Below, piece after piece: positions 52,682 to 60,457 of a stretch of 64,000 bases of DNA. The stretch is taken from contig DASXZP010000032.1 of NCBI GenBank assembly GCA_036501825.1, positions 423,628 to 487,627 on the forward strand, in the 5' to 3' direction. Under the pieces are notes generated by a model. That model was given only the letters and a program-made list of their open reading frames with translations, was not told the DNA's origin and did not search any database. Origin of the DNA: JAFECT01 sp036501825. GTDB lineage: Bacteria > Pseudomonadota > Alphaproteobacteria > Caulobacterales > Caulobacteraceae. Position numbers and translations under genes: made by a program. Positions within the stretch are counted from its first letter, which is position 1, and each line of letters begins with the position of its first letter.

Positions 52682-53292
52682 CCGCCGATTCCCTCGCCCG
52701 ACTTGACGCTGACGACCGCGACGGCGCCCTTGCGCGGGCGGTTGACCTGGGAGCCGATGTCCTGGCGCTTCACCTTGGCCTTGTGGCTCAGGGTCAGAAC
52801 GATGGCGCCGATCATGGCGATCAGCAGCACGATGCCCGCCGCCTGGAAGTAATAGACATAGTCGGTGTAGAGCACGCGGCCGATCGCCTGGGCGTTCGAG
52901 ATGTTCGCCGGCGCCGCCAGAATCTCGTGACCCGCGGCCGGACCCTTGGTCGCCACCGCCCCCGACACCATGATCATCTCGCCCAGCAGCACCGCGGCGA
53001 CGATCAGCCCGATCGGCAGGTACTGGACATAGCCCTGCCTCAGCTTGGCGAAGTCGATGTCGAGCATCATCACCACGAACAGGAACAGAACCGCGACGGC
53101 GCCCACGTAGACGACCACCAGCAGCATGGCGAGGAACTCCGCCCCCAGGAGCACAAACAGCCCCGCGGCGGACACGAAGGTCAGGATCAGGAACAGGACC
53201 GAATGGACCGGGCTCTTCGCCGTCACCACCCGCAAGGCGGCCACGACCGTGACCGCGGCCAAGACATAGAAGGCGATCGCCTGAAGCGGCAT
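52678..53292 (-). CDS. nuoJ: NADH-quinone oxidoreductase subunit J
   Basis: This membrane subunit of complex I, 204 residues, has five helices. VLFLILTFVSAAGLFVLLGA and VVVYVGAVAVLFLFVVMML (with the conserved Tyr) are typical. The ATG at 53292 follows GGAGCCGAACCGCCC. It is the first gene of this nuo segment; nuoI, normally its direct upstream neighbour, is 6.4 kb away, so it needs its own promoter. Confidence 0.96.
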   Translation of the reverse strand: MPLQAIAFYVLAAVTVVAALRVVTAKSPVHSVLFLILTFVSAAGLFVLLGAEFLAMLLVVVYVGAVAVLFLFVVMMLDIDFAKLRQGYVQYLPIGLIVAAVLLGEMIMVSGAVATKGPAAGHEILAAPANISNAQAIGRVLYTDYVYYFQAAGIVLLIAMIGAIVLTLSHKAKVKRQDIGSQVNRPRKGAVAVVSVKSGEGIGG

Positions 53293-53525
53293 CGGGCGGT
53301 TCGGCTCCGTGGCGATCCGCGAGGACGCGGAAACTGAGGAATCACACCGGTTTCCCGGCCGCGAATCTCGCCCGGACGGGGCCGGGCGAGCCGGGGTGGT
53401 TCTAGACCGCGAAACGCGGCTTTGCAAAGGGGTTTCCGGCGCAAGAAAAGCCCGGCGGGCGGGGCCTGCAATGGCGGTTCCGGCCTTGCCGCCCATCTCA
53501 AAATCAGGGTGAGGAGTTTCGAACA

Positions 53526-55589
53526 ATGCGTGCGTTCATCAAGGCGGCCGTCGCCGTTGCCGTCCTGTCGGCCGCCTCGGCGGCTCAAGCCCAGCCGACC
53601 GCCGACCAGCTGAGCAAGCCGCCGGCGGACGCCGAGCGCTTTGTGATCGCCTCCAAGACGGGGACCATGGGCCATTCGGCGATCTGGCGCCCAGCCGGCG
53701 GGACCATGCGGGTCCGCGACAGCCTCAACCTGCGCGGCCAGATCTTCGAATCCGACGACACGATCCAGTTCGGCGCGGACCACGTGCCCGTGTCGGTGGA
53801 CATTCGCGGGTTTAGCCCCGGCGGCGACGCGGCCGAAAGCTTCACGGTCGTCGATGGCGTGGCGAGCTGGAAGAGCAAGGTGGACCAGGGCCATGCGCCC
53901 TTCGCCCCCCCTGCCCTCTACGCGCCCCTGGGCGGCGGCTTTCTCCTGGCGCCGGCGCTCGCGGTCGAAGCGCTGGCGGCGACCCCCGGTCATACCCTGC
54001 CGCTGCTGCCCGGCGGCAAGGCGCACGCCGAACGCCTGACCGAGTTCGAGGTCGGCCAGGGCGCGCTGAAGAAGAAGGTCGTGCTCTGGGAGATCACCGG
54101 TCTCGGCAGCATCTACGGCACCGGTCCGGTGCCCGTGTGGACGACCGAGGACGGCAAGTTTTTCGCCTGGATCGCCCTCTTCAGCATGCTGCCGGCGGCC
54201 TACCAGGACTCGCTCGCCGCGCTCGACACGGCCCAGGACGAGGCGATGGCCGCCCGCAGCCCCGCGCTGGAACGGGCCCTGGCCAAGACGCCGGCCGGGC
54301 CGGTGGCCTTCACCCATGTGCGCGCCTTCGTCGACGGCGACCGCTTCGTCGAGGACGAGACGGTGGTGGTCGACCAGGGCCGGATCGTGACGGTCGGAGC
54401 CTCCGCCTCCACGCCCGCGCCCGCCGGCGCCCAGGTGATCGACGGTACGGGCAAGACGCTGGTCCCGGGCCTGTGGGACTCGCACCAGCACGTCATCGAC
54501 GATTCGAGCGGCCCGCTGTTGTTGTCGCTCGGCGTCACCTCTGTGCGCGACCCCGGCAACGACAATGCGCTGACGCTCTCGCGCCTGTCGCGCCGCGCGA
54601 AGGGCGAGCTGTTGATGCCGCACATCTATCCGTCATCGCTGATCGACGGAAAGAGTCCCTACACGGCGCAGATCGGAACCTCGGTGAATTCCCTCGACGA
54701 GGCGCTCGCCGCCGTGCGCCTGGCCAAGGCCGAGGGCTTCGTCGCCATCAAGATCTACGGCAGTTTTCACCCCGAGTGGGTCAAGCCTACCGCGGCCTTG
54801 GCGCACCAGCTCGGCTTGCACGTCCACGGTCACCTGCCGTTCGGCATGCGCACCCACGAGGCGATCGACGCGGGCTATGACGAGATCACCCACATCTATT
54901 TCGTCATCATGGAGGCCATGCCCGACGACATCGTGAAGACGTCGAACACCAGCAGCCGCTTCGTCGGGCCCGGCATGTACGCGAAGGACGTGAACCTCGA
55001 CGCCGATCCGATGAAGTCGCTCATCGCCGAAATGGCGGCCCGCCACATCGTGGCGGATCCCACCCTGGTGGTGGTCGAAAGCCTCTACGTCGGCGAGAAC
55101 GGCAAGCTGTCCGCCGCGGTCGCGCCCTACGAGGGCGTCATGCCGCCCGCCGTCGAGCGCGGCTTCCGCGAAGGCGGCGACGCGCCGCCGAAGGGCTATA
55201 CCCGCGCCGACTACCGCAAGAGCTTCGCGAAGCTCGTCGAACTGGTCGGGCGCATGCACAAGGCCGGCGTGCCGATCGTGGCCGGAACCGACGGCATGGG
55301 CATGGAACTCGTCCATGAACTCGAACTCTACGTCCAGGCCGGGTTCACCCCCGCCGAAGCGCTGCAGGCCTGCACCATCGTCGCGGCCCGCAACGTCCAT
55401 GCGGACAAGACCACAGGCTCCATCGAGGTCGGCAAGACCGCGGACCTGCTGCTGGTCGCGGGTGATCCGTCGCGCAACATAGGTGACCTGCACAACACGC
55501 GGGTGGTGATGATGGACGGCAAGCTGATGGACTCCGACGCGCTCCGCGCCGCGGCCGGCTTCTCCGGGAGGCCGAATACGGACCGGTAG
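53526..55589 (+). CDS. Exported amidohydrolase-family protein
   Basis: The 687-residue product has a signal peptide (AAVAVAVLSAASAAQAQ), an N-terminal domain of about 240 residues without a known family, and a metal-dependent hydrolase domain. The metal ligands are visible: DSHQHV, the bridging Lys in FVAIKIYGSFH, HVHGHLPFG, DEITHIYF and VAGTDGMGME. PGLWDSHQHV and AARNVHADKTTGSIEVGKTA are typical of the imidazolonepropionase-like group, where such proteins are often dipeptidases. GTGAGGAG precedes the ATG. It is the first gene of the block that splits nuo. Confidence 0.9.
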   Translation: MRAFIKAAVAVAVLSAASAAQAQPTADQLSKPPADAERFVIASKTGTMGHSAIWRPAGGTMRVRDSLNLRGQIFESDDTIQFGADHVPVSVDIRGFSPGGDAAESFTVVDGVASWKSKVDQGHAPFAPPALYAPLGGGFLLAPALAVEALAATPGHTLPLLPGGKAHAERLTEFEVGQGALKKKVVLWEITGLGSIYGTGPVPVWTTEDGKFFAWIALFSMLPAAYQDSLAALDTAQDEAMAARSPALERALAKTPAGPVAFTHVRAFVDGDRFVEDETVVVDQGRIVTVGASASTPAPAGAQVIDGTGKTLVPGLWDSHQHVIDDSSGPLLLSLGVTSVRDPGNDNALTLSRLSRRAKGELLMPHIYPSSLIDGKSPYTAQIGTSVNSLDEALAAVRLAKAEGFVAIKIYGSFHPEWVKPTAALAHQLGLHVHGHLPFGMRTHEAIDAGYDEITHIYFVIMEAMPDDIVKTSNTSSRFVGPGMYAKDVNLDADPMKSLIAEMAARHIVADPTLVVVESLYVGENGKLSAAVAPYEGVMPPAVERGFREGGDAPPKGYTRADYRKSFAKLVELVGRMHKAGVPIVAGTDGMGMELVHELELYVQAGFTPAEALQACTIVAARNVHADKTTGSIEVGKTADLLLVAGDPSRNIGDLHNTRVVMMDGKLMDSDALRAAAGFSGRPNTDR

Positions 55590-55600
55590 TTCCGAGCAAG

Positions 55601-55969
55601 TCAGGTCTGCGCCAACCACATCTCGGCGGCTTCGGCGGATTCGAACGCTTTGAATTCGCGCTCGTCGAACTGGTGGCACATGATCCGCGCCCAGTTGGGA
55701 AAGCCGGGGTCCTTGGTCACGAAGGCGGTGCGGGCGCGAGACGCCGGCGGCCAATGTTTGTTCGTGACCGTCGCCACCGCGGCCAGATCGCCGGCCGTGA
55801 CATCTCCCGTGTACCCGCTGAGGTCGCAGAGCGTGTTGCAGGTCGCCAGCGCGGGTTCGTCGCGAAGATGCGCCATGCACGCGGACATGACTTCAGCTCC
55901 GGTGACCGGGCCTGAAACTTTGTACCACGCTCGGTTGAGAGCCTTGTCGTAGCGCATCGTAATGGGCAA
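55601..55969 (-). CDS. Small hypothetical protein, STAS-like or unknown fold
   Basis: The 122-residue product begins PITMRYDKALNRAWYKVSG and includes TLCDLSGYTGDVTAGDLAAV and FKAFESAEAAEMWL. The alternating strand-helix pattern and the final helix resemble the SpoIIAA-like/STAS family that is common in this lineage, but the match is weak. TTG at 55969 is chosen because GGAGGGA lies 6 bases upstream; ATG 55957 is the alternative. Confidence 0.65.
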   Translation of the reverse strand: MPITMRYDKALNRAWYKVSGPVTGAEVMSACMAHLRDEPALATCNTLCDLSGYTGDVTAGDLAAVATVTNKHWPPASRARTAFVTKDPGFPNWARIMCHQFDEREFKAFESAEAAEMWLAQT

Positions 55970-56061
55970 GGCGTTCCCTCCGATTCCCCTGGGGCCAGCC
56001 TAGTCGAATAGGACCCCGGTCTCCAGACGCCGAACGGGTCACGCAACCGCCCCTCGGACGT

Positions 56062-56922
56062 CTAGGCCGCGCCCGTCAGTCCCAGGTGTGACGTCCGCAG
56101 CGCCGCAGGGGTGCGCGCGAGAAGATGGCGGAAGGCACGGTTCATGTGGCTCTGGTCGCAGAAGCCGGCTTCGGCGGCGATCTCCGCGAGTCCCGCCTTC
56201 GACGTCTCGATCAAACGCGCGGCGGTTTCCACGCGCCGGCGGCGGCGCGCTTCGTCGAGGCCTTCGCCGCGCCAGTGACGATAGGCGCGAACCAGCCACG
56301 CGCGGCTGACGCCCAGCTGCTCCGCGAGCATGTCGGGGTCGGTCGCGTCGTCCTTGTCCGACAGACGATCGAGCCACGCGGGCGCGCAGCCTGTCTCTTC
56401 ATGCCGTGACGCGCTTTGCAGAAACGCCTCGGTCATCGTGCAGCACCGCGACGGCGTTGCGCCGCCGAGCCACGCGCGCGCCAACTGCGCCGCGGTGCGA
56501 CCCGCTCCACCGCCGCACCAGTAACGCGAGCGGTCGAGCCGCGCCCACGGTCCCAGCCGTTGCGTCAGCCAGGCGGGATCGAACTCGACGATCACCGTCG
56601 CAAGGCCGCGGGCGCCGATCGCGTCGGCGTGGGCCGAACCGGCGGGATGGAAGGCGGCGGCGGGTCCATCGATGACCGTCTCACCCTCCTCGCCCGCCTC
56701 GCGGTACGAGCCGAGCACATAGAGTGAGAGATAGGCATGGTCGTGGGTGTGCTCGTCGAGCCTGCGCCCCGCCGACAGGGCGGTAAGGCTGGCAATGGCG
56801 CCGTTGCTGGCGCCCAGGCGCCGGGCCGACCCTTGGTTATCGCTCAACGCCGTATCGTCCAAGACCGCACGCCCCAGGGACCGGAAACTGGCCGAGCTTA
56901 CCGGAGGCCGGCCCGATGCCAC
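56062..56922 (-). CDS. AraC-family transcriptional regulator
   Basis: The 286-residue product has an N-terminal sensory domain (DEHTHDHAYLSLYVLGSYREAG, cupin-like) and a C-terminal double helix-turn-helix (LAEQLGVSRAWLVRAYRHWRG, AEIAAEAGFCDQSHMNRAFRHL). The GTG at 56922 overlaps the divergent start of the HExxH gene by 7 bases; a TTG start slightly downstream (LDDTALSDN) is possible and would remove the overlap. It probably controls the divergent gene. Confidence 0.88.
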   Translation of the reverse strand: MASGRPPVSSASFRSLGRAVLDDTALSDNQGSARRLGASNGAIASLTALSAGRRLDEHTHDHAYLSLYVLGSYREAGEEGETVIDGPAAAFHPAGSAHADAIGARGLATVIVEFDPAWLTQRLGPWARLDRSRYWCGGGAGRTAAQLARAWLGGATPSRCCTMTEAFLQSASRHEETGCAPAWLDRLSDKDDATDPDMLAEQLGVSRAWLVRAYRHWRGEGLDEARRRRRVETAARLIETSKAGLAEIAAEAGFCDQSHMNRAFRHLLARTPAALRTSHLGLTGAA

Positions 56923-58808
56923 GTGTCTTTTTCGTTATGGTTCTGTCGCTCGCAGCATTCGCCGGTCAGGCGAGCGCGGCCGGCCCGGCGCCTGCACCCG
57001 CCGCAGCCCCCAGCATTCAGGCCGCCGGCGCGGCTTTCTTTCAGATGCAGGTGGGCCCGTCCGAACAGATGTTCCGCGCCATCGTCGCCGATCCCAACGC
57101 GCCGGCGCGCGACCGGGCGGCAGCGGGGCGAGGCCTGGCGCGCATCCAGTGGCTGATCGATCGCCAGGGCGACGCCGCTCTGGCGACCCTGGAAGCCGCC
57201 TATGCGACCGGCGCCGACCAGTGCCCGACGGCGGCGATGGAGGTGCGGTATCTCGGCGAGATGGACCAGCCCGAACGCGGCGCAAAGCGCGCGGCGGAGC
57301 TCGCCGCCGCCTGCCCCGGCGCCGCCCAAGGCGACCTCTTTGCGATCGGCCGGGCCAAGGATGAACTGCAATGGGCCGCGCAAGCGAGCGATCCGGCGGG
57401 GCGGCGTGACGCTCTGGCGCATGCGACCGCGACCCTGGCCGGCCTTTCCAGGCTCGGCGTGCTGGCGCCGGCGACGGCGCGGCTGAAGCTCGAACTCGCG
57501 CTACAGAACGGCGACGCCGACGCGGCGCTCGACGCGTGGCGTGGCTTCTTCTGGCTGACCGAGCACAATGCCCCGGCGAGTTTTGGGTTGAGCGACGACG
57601 CGGTGGCGCAGGCCTTCCACGCGGGAGCGGCCGACCAGGCCGCGGTTGCCGACGAGATCAACCTCGAGCGGCTGCTCATCCGCGGCGGCTTCTACGACGC
57701 AGCACAGCGTTTCGATGCGACGCGCAAGGTCGCCGCGCGCGCCGCGAACGATCCTGCCTATCGGCCGGTCGCGGCCTATTTCAGCTTCCGCAAGCGGTTC
57801 GATGACGCAACGCTGGCCTTCAATCGCGCCTATGCCCGCGGCCACGGCGACGAGCGAGCCTATGCCGCCGAGGTAAGGCGCATCTTCGCCGACACGGCGG
57901 CCCAGGTCGGCGGCGGCGATCCGGAAAAGACGCTGCGCGACGCCTTCGGCCTGCACTGGATGGAGGGTCAGACCGGCGGCGTGGAAAGCGTGCACATGGG
58001 CCACGTGGTCGAGGACGCGCCCTACAAGGTCGTCCAGTACGGTCGCCACGGCGAGGTGCACTTCATCTCCATCGATAACATGATCTCCAACGGCTATCAG
58101 AGCTGGCTGTGGGACGGCCTGGCGGCGACCGGCGGCTGGAGCGAGAACCAAAACGACATCGTCCAGATCCGCGCCTCCTACACCAACGGACCGCTGCAGG
58201 CCCTGGGGACCTACGATCCAGAGGTGGCGAAAAAGCGCACGCAGGATCTCGCCGACGCCGAGACGCGCGATCGCGAAGCGTTGAAGAAGCCGGGCGCCGT
58301 CTACTTGCCTGCCCTGCAGATGCGTCTGCAGGATCAGGCGCGCGATCAGCTGGCGGCGGCGGCCAAGGCCGAGGCGGCGAAGACCGGCCAGCCGTACGAG
58401 CGCGTGTTCCTGAAGATGTACTGGGACGCCGAGGTGGGCCATTCGATCTACATCCACGAAGGCCGGCACGCGCTGGACCACCAGGAGTTCAAGGGCCTGC
58501 GCACGCTGCAGGGTCCGGAGCTCGAGTTCCGCGCCAAGCTGTCGGAGATCGAACTGGCGACCTTCCCGCGAATGCCGCTGAACAACATCCTTTCCGCCGA
58601 CGTCGGGGACAATACGGCGCACGGCGTGGCCGACGCGCGGATCATGACGGGGATGGCCGACTGGATCACGGCGCACAAGGGCGAGGTCGCCGGCTACGAC
58701 GCCTCAGTCCCCGCAGCGGAACAGATCGACAAGCTGAGCGACGATCAGATGCGCAAAATCGCGCACGATATGGATCCGTACTTCAAAGAGCATCCGGATC
58801 AGCGCTGA
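56916..58808 (+). CDS. Exported protein with HExxH-type metal motif
   Basis: The 630-residue product has a signal peptide (VFFVMVLSLAAFAGQASA), then about 350 residues of helical repeats with a TPR-like look (AAGRGLARIQWLIDRQGDAA, ARLKLELALQNGDADAAL). A C-terminal domain contains HSIYIHEGRHALDHQEF, where HEGRH fits the zinc motif HExxH, preceded by RVFLKMYWDAEVGH. I do not recognise the family; it may be a peptidase. It is divergent from the AraC gene and converges on the BlaI gene with a 10-base overlap. Confidence 0.8.
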   Translation: MPRVFFVMVLSLAAFAGQASAAGPAPAPAAAPSIQAAGAAFFQMQVGPSEQMFRAIVADPNAPARDRAAAGRGLARIQWLIDRQGDAALATLEAAYATGADQCPTAAMEVRYLGEMDQPERGAKRAAELAAACPGAAQGDLFAIGRAKDELQWAAQASDPAGRRDALAHATATLAGLSRLGVLAPATARLKLELALQNGDADAALDAWRGFFWLTEHNAPASFGLSDDAVAQAFHAGAADQAAVADEINLERLLIRGGFYDAAQRFDATRKVAARAANDPAYRPVAAYFSFRKRFDDATLAFNRAYARGHGDERAYAAEVRRIFADTAAQVGGGDPEKTLRDAFGLHWMEGQTGGVESVHMGHVVEDAPYKVVQYGRHGEVHFISIDNMISNGYQSWLWDGLAATGGWSENQNDIVQIRASYTNGPLQALGTYDPEVAKKRTQDLADAETRDREALKKPGAVYLPALQMRLQDQARDQLAAAAKAEAAKTGQPYERVFLKMYWDAEVGHSIYIHEGRHALDHQEFKGLRTLQGPELEFRAKLSEIELATFPRMPLNNILSADVGDNTAHGVADARIMTGMADWITAHKGEVAGYDASVPAAEQIDKLSDDQMRKIAHDMDPYFKEHPDQR

Positions 58809-59116
58809 CGGGTTTTCAGCACGGCCGCGAGTTTCGCTTCGTCACCGTCGAACAGGCGATCGACCAGGGCGGTGACTTCGGCCTGCACATAGGCTTCGCG
58901 ATCGAACGCCGGGTGGTAGCGCACGCCGTGCTGGTCGCGCACCGAAAGCACCGCCCTCTTCTGCATCAGGCGCCCGAGCAAGGTCTTGACGGTGGCTCCG
59001 CCCCACGGTCGCGCGGCCATGACCTCTTCGATTAGGCGCGTGGGCGGCAGCGGTCCGCAGCGCCAGAGCGTCTCGAGAATGACGCTCTCCGCCTCGGTGA
59101 CGTGGATCTCGGCCAT
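58799..59116 (-). CDS. BlaI/MecI/CopY-family transcriptional repressor
   Basis: The 105-residue product is a winged helix with EIHVTEAESVILETLWRCGP, TVKTLLGRLMQKRAVLSVRDQ and the dimerisation helix VTALVDRLFDGDEAKLAAVL. Members repress until a membrane peptidase (BlaR1/MecR1) or a metal inactivates them. No BlaR1-type gene is nearby. It is the second gene of an operon with the membrane protein at 59119 (2-base gap). Confidence 0.9.
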   Translation of the reverse strand: MAEIHVTEAESVILETLWRCGPLPPTRLIEEVMAARPWGGATVKTLLGRLMQKRAVLSVRDQHGVRYHPAFDREAYVQAEVTALVDRLFDGDEAKLAAVLKTRQR

Positions 59117-59118
59117 GC

Positions 59119-59577
59119 TCAGGTTGTCAGCACCGCCCGGTCGATGCGCGCCTCGACCGCCCAGTTGGTCATCACCGCGATGAAGCCCACGATGAGGCCG
59201 AGCAGGATCATCGTCATCGCTTCGGCAAAGCCCGGCGCCAGCACACGCATCGGCGGCGTCACCGGCAGGTTGGCCACGCCGAGCGCCATGTTCACGCCGC
59301 CATAGGCCGCGCCGAGCAGCCCCGCGAGCGGCCCGCCCAACCGCAAGCCCGACAGAAACGCCGACCCGCCGGTCAGCCGTGGGCCGGACGCCAGTTTTAT
59401 CGCGCAGATCGCGACCGCCGCCGCCGCCGCCAGGGCCAGGCCGAGCATGTCGAGCTTCACCAGCGGCGCCGCGTTCTGGATGATCGCCGCCGGCGTCAGG
59501 GGCTCCGCCGCGGCTGCAGCCGGCAAGGCGAAAGCGAGCAAAAGGCCAACGGGGCCAAGGGAACGGGAAACGGTCAT
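59119..59577 (-). CDS. Membrane protein in operon with the BlaI-type repressor
   Basis: The 152-residue product has a signal-like N-terminal helix (GLLLAFALPAAAAAEP) and three or four further helices (LGLALAAAAAVAICAIKLAS, GPLAGLLGAAYGGVNMALGV, MTMILLGLIVGFIAVMTNWA). The last pair resembles MotA/TolQ/ExbB proton-channel proteins, but a full family match is not visible. GGAGGACGTCC precedes the ATG. The promoter has two BlaI-like operators. Confidence 0.72.
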   Translation of the reverse strand: MTVSRSLGPVGLLLAFALPAAAAAEPLTPAAIIQNAAPLVKLDMLGLALAAAAAVAICAIKLASGPRLTGGSAFLSGLRLGGPLAGLLGAAYGGVNMALGVANLPVTPPMRVLAPGFAEAMTMILLGLIVGFIAVMTNWAVEARIDRAVLTT

Positions 59578-59588
59578 GGACGTCCTCC

Positions 59589-59635
59589 GATTACGTTTGT
59601 AATCTCGTTAGATTACAGTCGTAGTTTGGAGTCAA
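59589..59635 (-). promoter_or_regulatory. Promoter with two BlaI-like operators
   Basis: On the minus strand TTGACT (59635-59630) and TCTAAC (59612-59607) with a 17-base gap form a good promoter. A perfect inverted repeat GATTAC-GTTT-GTAATC lies at 59589-59604, over the expected transcription start. A second, imperfect one (GATTAC-AGTC-GTAGTT, 59611-59626) lies in the spacer, 22 bases away, two turns of the helix. This is the arrangement expected for a BlaI/MecI/CopY repressor. Confidence 0.65.
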
Positions 59636-59639
59636 GCGG

Positions 59640-59722
59640 AACATCGGGGACCGGTTAAGGTGTCCCCGATGAACGACGTGCAATTGATCAGATCAGGCCT
59701 TGGGACACCTTGACCTGTCCCC
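59640..59722. repeat. Inverted repeat with GGGACA arms
   Basis: ATCGGGGACCGGTTAAGGTG on the left and GGGACACCTTGACCTGTCCC on the right are imperfect complements. The left edge (ATCGGGGAC and GTCCCCGAT) resembles the type D hairpins at 17-21 kb. It marks the junction between the inserted block and nuoI. Confidence 0.65.
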
Positions 59723-59729
59723 TCGCGCT

Positions 59730-60218
59730 TCACCGGTACGGCGCGTCCATTTCCAGCGCCTTGGCGATTTCGCGTTCCCAGCGGTCGCCGTTCGCGAGCA
59801 GTTTGTCCTTGTCGTAGAACAGCTCTTCGCGTGTGTCGGTGGCGAATTCCTGGTTGGGGCCTTCGACGATGGCGTCCACCGGGCAGGCTTCCTGGCAGAG
59901 GCCGCAGTAGATGCATTTCACCATGTCGATGTCGTAGCGCGTGGTGCGGCGCGAGCCGTCGGCGCGGGGTTCGGCCTCGATGGTGATCGCCTGCGCCGGA
60001 CAGATCGCTTCGCAGAGCTTGCAGGCGATGCAGCGTTCTTCGCCGTTGGGATAGCGGCGCAGGGCGTGTTCGCCGCGAAAGCGGGGCGATTGAGGACCGC
60101 GCTCGAACGGATAGTTCACCGTCGCCTTTGGACGGATCATGTATTTGAAGGCGAGGCCCCAGGCGCCCACCATGTCCATCAGCATGGCGCCTTTGACGGC
60201 CTGAACAACGCGCTTCAT
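59730..60218 (-). CDS. nuoI: NADH-quinone oxidoreductase subunit I
   Basis: This peripheral-arm subunit of complex I, 162 residues, has two ferredoxin-type clusters: C63, C66, C69, C73 (CIACKLCEAIC) and C102, C105, C108, C112 (CIYCGLCQEAC). It carries electrons towards quinone (N6a/N6b). It follows the small 80-residue gene with a 4-base overlap. The repeat and foreign block follow where nuoJ is expected. Confidence 0.97.
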   Translation of the reverse strand: MKRVVQAVKGAMLMDMVGAWGLAFKYMIRPKATVNYPFERGPQSPRFRGEHALRRYPNGEERCIACKLCEAICPAQAITIEAEPRADGSRRTTRYDIDMVKCIYCGLCQEACPVDAIVEGPNQEFATDTREELFYDKDKLLANGDRWEREIAKALEMDAPYR

Positions 60219-60457
60219 TGCGGAACCTCGCGCAGATAATACCGCGGCGTGGGCGCCGTCGGGTAGTCGAACACAAATCCCTCGTGCACGCGCAGCTTGG
60301 GTTTGCCGCCCTGCGGCATCTCATGCCAGTGCGGGCCGAGCGCGAGATACTTCCGCTCGCCGCCCGGATAATCGAGCACCCAGGCGTCCTTCAGATAGAA
60401 CACCGGCTGCTGGCCGTCGGGGTATTCGTAGACGAAGGTGGTCGAGGGCGCACTCAC
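60215..60457 (-). CDS. Small protein between nuoH and nuoI with an internal duplication
   Basis: The 80-residue product contains FVYEYPDGQQPVFYLKD near the N-terminus and FVFDYPTAPTPRYYLRE near the C-terminus, the same pattern twice, joined by a Gly/Pro/His-rich linker (ALGPHWHEMPQGGKPK). I recognise no family. It overlaps the nuoH stop and the nuoI start by 4 bases each, so its product is made in step with complex I and may be an accessory or assembly factor. Confidence 0.75.
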   Translation of the reverse strand: MSAPSTTFVYEYPDGQQPVFYLKDAWVLDYPGGERKYLALGPHWHEMPQGGKPKLRVHEGFVFDYPTAPTPRYYLREVPQ

